From contig JAHREI010000003.1 in the NCBI GenBank assembly GCA_021733665.1, forward strand, positions 310,001-374,000: a DNA stretch of 64,000 bases, given 5' to 3'. Of this stretch, positions 63,048 to 64,000 are shown one piece after another. A program made the position numbers and the translations under genes. The DNA is from Bacillus subtilis (GTDB lineage Bacteria > Pseudomonadota > Alphaproteobacteria > Rhizobiales > Rhizobiaceae). Under the pieces are notes generated by a model, which was not told where the DNA came from, made no database searches, and was given only the letters and a program-made list of their open reading frames with translations. Each line of letters opens with the position of its first letter. Positions within the stretch are counted from its first letter, which is position 1.

Positions 63048-64000
63048 TTAGGCGTAAACTTTACCGAAACGGTTTGCGAGGAATTTATCCAGCGCAATAT
63101 CTTCCTGCTTCATGAAGCCCTGTGCAGGAATGCTGCCGTCAGCAAGCATATCAACAACAGCACAGATTGCAGAAGCTGTAGTGACCTGAATACCGGTCAT
63201 TTCCAGATCGCCCTGTGTCTGGTTGTAAACCTTGTTTGCATAGGTTTCCTGAGTCAGACGGCCATCCTTGTAACCGGTTACAGTTACGAAGATTACGATA
63301 ACGTCCTGCTGGGTGCCTGGAACTGCAGTTTCAAGGATGTCCTTGAATACGTCGCGGCGGTGACGCAGGCCGAGATCGTTGAGCAGAGTTTTGAAGATAT
63401 CACAATGGCCCGGGTAACGGATGGTGCGGTAGTTCAGGGTGCGAACTTTACCTTCGAGAGTTTCAGCCAGAGTGCCGAGACCACCGGAAGTGTTGAAAGC
63501 TTCGTACTGAACGCCTTCGAGCGAGAATTCTTCGCGCTCTTCCATAGCAGGAACCAGTGTCAGCTTACCGTTTACGATAGCTTCACATGGTTCGATATAT
63601 TCGTTGATAACGCCGTCCGTGCTCCATGTCAGGTTGTAGGTGATGGAGTTGGTCGGGAACTGTGGCAGAGCGCCAACGCGCATGCCAATGGATTCCAGCT
63701 TGTCGAATTTCTTGGCCAGATCGTAAGCAACGATCGAGATGAAGCCCGGAGCCAGACCGCACTGTGGAATGAAAGCGGTTTTAGCTGTTTTCGCCAGTTC
63801 TTTAACGTGGCGTGTGCTTGCAACGTCTTCAGTCAGGTCGAGGTAGTGAACGCCGGCTTTTGCAGCGGCATCAGCAATACGGATTGTCATCTGGTAAGGA
63901 GCAGCGCTGAGAACAGCGAATTTTCCGGCCAGAACAGCTTCAAGAGCGGTTGCATCGGCAATATCAACAACTTTCGTTGTGATGTTCTTTTTGCCTACGA
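63048..64000 (-). CDS. saccharopine dehydrogenase-family protein (5' end outside window)
   Basis: The visible 316 residues are the C-terminal part of a saccharopine dehydrogenase-like oxidoreductase. Seen are AVLSAAPYQMTIRIADAAAK and AGVHYLDLTEDVASTRHV near the left edge of the visible part, IPQCGLAPGFISIVAYDLAK, TWSTDGVINEYIEPCEAI and YRTIRYPGHCDIFKTLLNDL. The frame is open to the window edge, so the NAD-binding N-terminus lies outside. Family members act in lysine or polyamine metabolism (saccharopine dehydrogenase, carboxynorspermidine synthase); these cannot be separated here. Together with glutaryl-CoA dehydrogenase earlier in the window it may belong to lysine catabolism, but they are 26 kb apart. 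Confidence 0.85.
   Translation of the reverse strand, partial: VGKKNITTKVVDIADATALEAVLAGKFAVLSAAPYQMTIRIADAAAKAGVHYLDLTEDVASTRHVKELAKTAKTAFIPQCGLAPGFISIVAYDLAKKFDKLESIGMRVGALPQFPTNSITYNLTWSTDGVINEYIEPCEAIVNGKLTLVPAMEEREEFSLEGVQYEAFNTSGGLGTLAETLEGKVRTLNYRTIRYPGHCDIFKTLLNDLGLRHRRDVFKDILETAVPGTQQDVIVIFVTVTGYKDGRLTQETYANKVYNQTQGDLEMTGIQVTTASAICAVVDMLADGSIPAQGFMKQEDIALDKFLANRFGKVYA

Overview
The window looks like chromosomal DNA of an alphaproteobacterium, most likely a member of the Hyphomicrobiales close to Brucella/Ochrobactrum/Pseudochrobactrum. This rests on gene families and neighbourhoods (BigR-Blh-YeeE sulfide operon, gcvTHP behind a tandem glycine riboswitch, thiMED behind a TPP riboswitch, short YkuD protein, Tim44-like exported protein) and on an extragenic repeat of a kind common in this order. 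By eye the base composition is roughly half GC. No rRNA, phage, transposase or CRISPR array is visible. One tRNA (Phe) is present.

Layout. 1-4953: end of a peptide/opine-type ABC transporter operon with an acetamidase/formamidase between binding protein and ATPase. 4975-12766: a LysR regulator divergent from a six-gene catabolic operon (SAF-domain oxidoreductase, cupin, KdgT-type permease, lactaldehyde-type aldehyde dehydrogenase, FMN 2-hydroxyacid dehydrogenase, hydroxypyruvate-isomerase-like protein), probably for a sugar acid or short hydroxy acid; nearly every long gap holds an RNA hairpin. 12793-20258: an MFS carrier, a cytosolic-looking L,D-transpeptidase-fold protein, and a 1502-residue autotransporter whose passenger is built from glycine-rich modules that shrink from about 160 to 27 residues. 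20259-25359: a DEDDh exonuclease, an MFS plus aldo/keto reductase operon with divergent LysR, and PPK2. 25480-32318: tRNA-Phe, glycine riboswitch, gcvT-gcvH-gcvP and a CycA-type glycine/D-alanine/D-serine permease, a glycine-handling block.

32358-42885: LrgA/LrgB with a LysR gene, glutaryl-CoA dehydrogenase with a class III CoA-transferase (glutarate/lysine breakdown), and a complete oppABC-DF oligopeptide importer. 42926-52159: FAD-linked 2-hydroxyacid dehydrogenase, an unrecognised exported protein, YhaN/YhaO-type SMC-like ATPase and phosphoesterase, and a Tim44-like protein. 52348-54543: sulfide/persulfide detoxification operon blh-bigR-pmpA-pmpB, interrupted by a repeat that supplies the end of bigR. 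54566-57000: thiM-thiE-thiD thiamine salvage under a TPP riboswitch. 57047-64000, all minus strand: a fused 2-hydroxyacid dehydrogenase/glycerate kinase, a RES-type toxin-antitoxin pair with its operator, a DadA-type FAD amino-acid dehydrogenase, a polar amino-acid binding protein, and the end of a saccharopine-dehydrogenase-family gene cut by the window edge.

The most unusual items are the tapering glycine-module autotransporter, the dehydrogenase-kinase fusion, and the uncharacterised sugar-acid operon. All functions are assigned from remembered family features; no database search was run.
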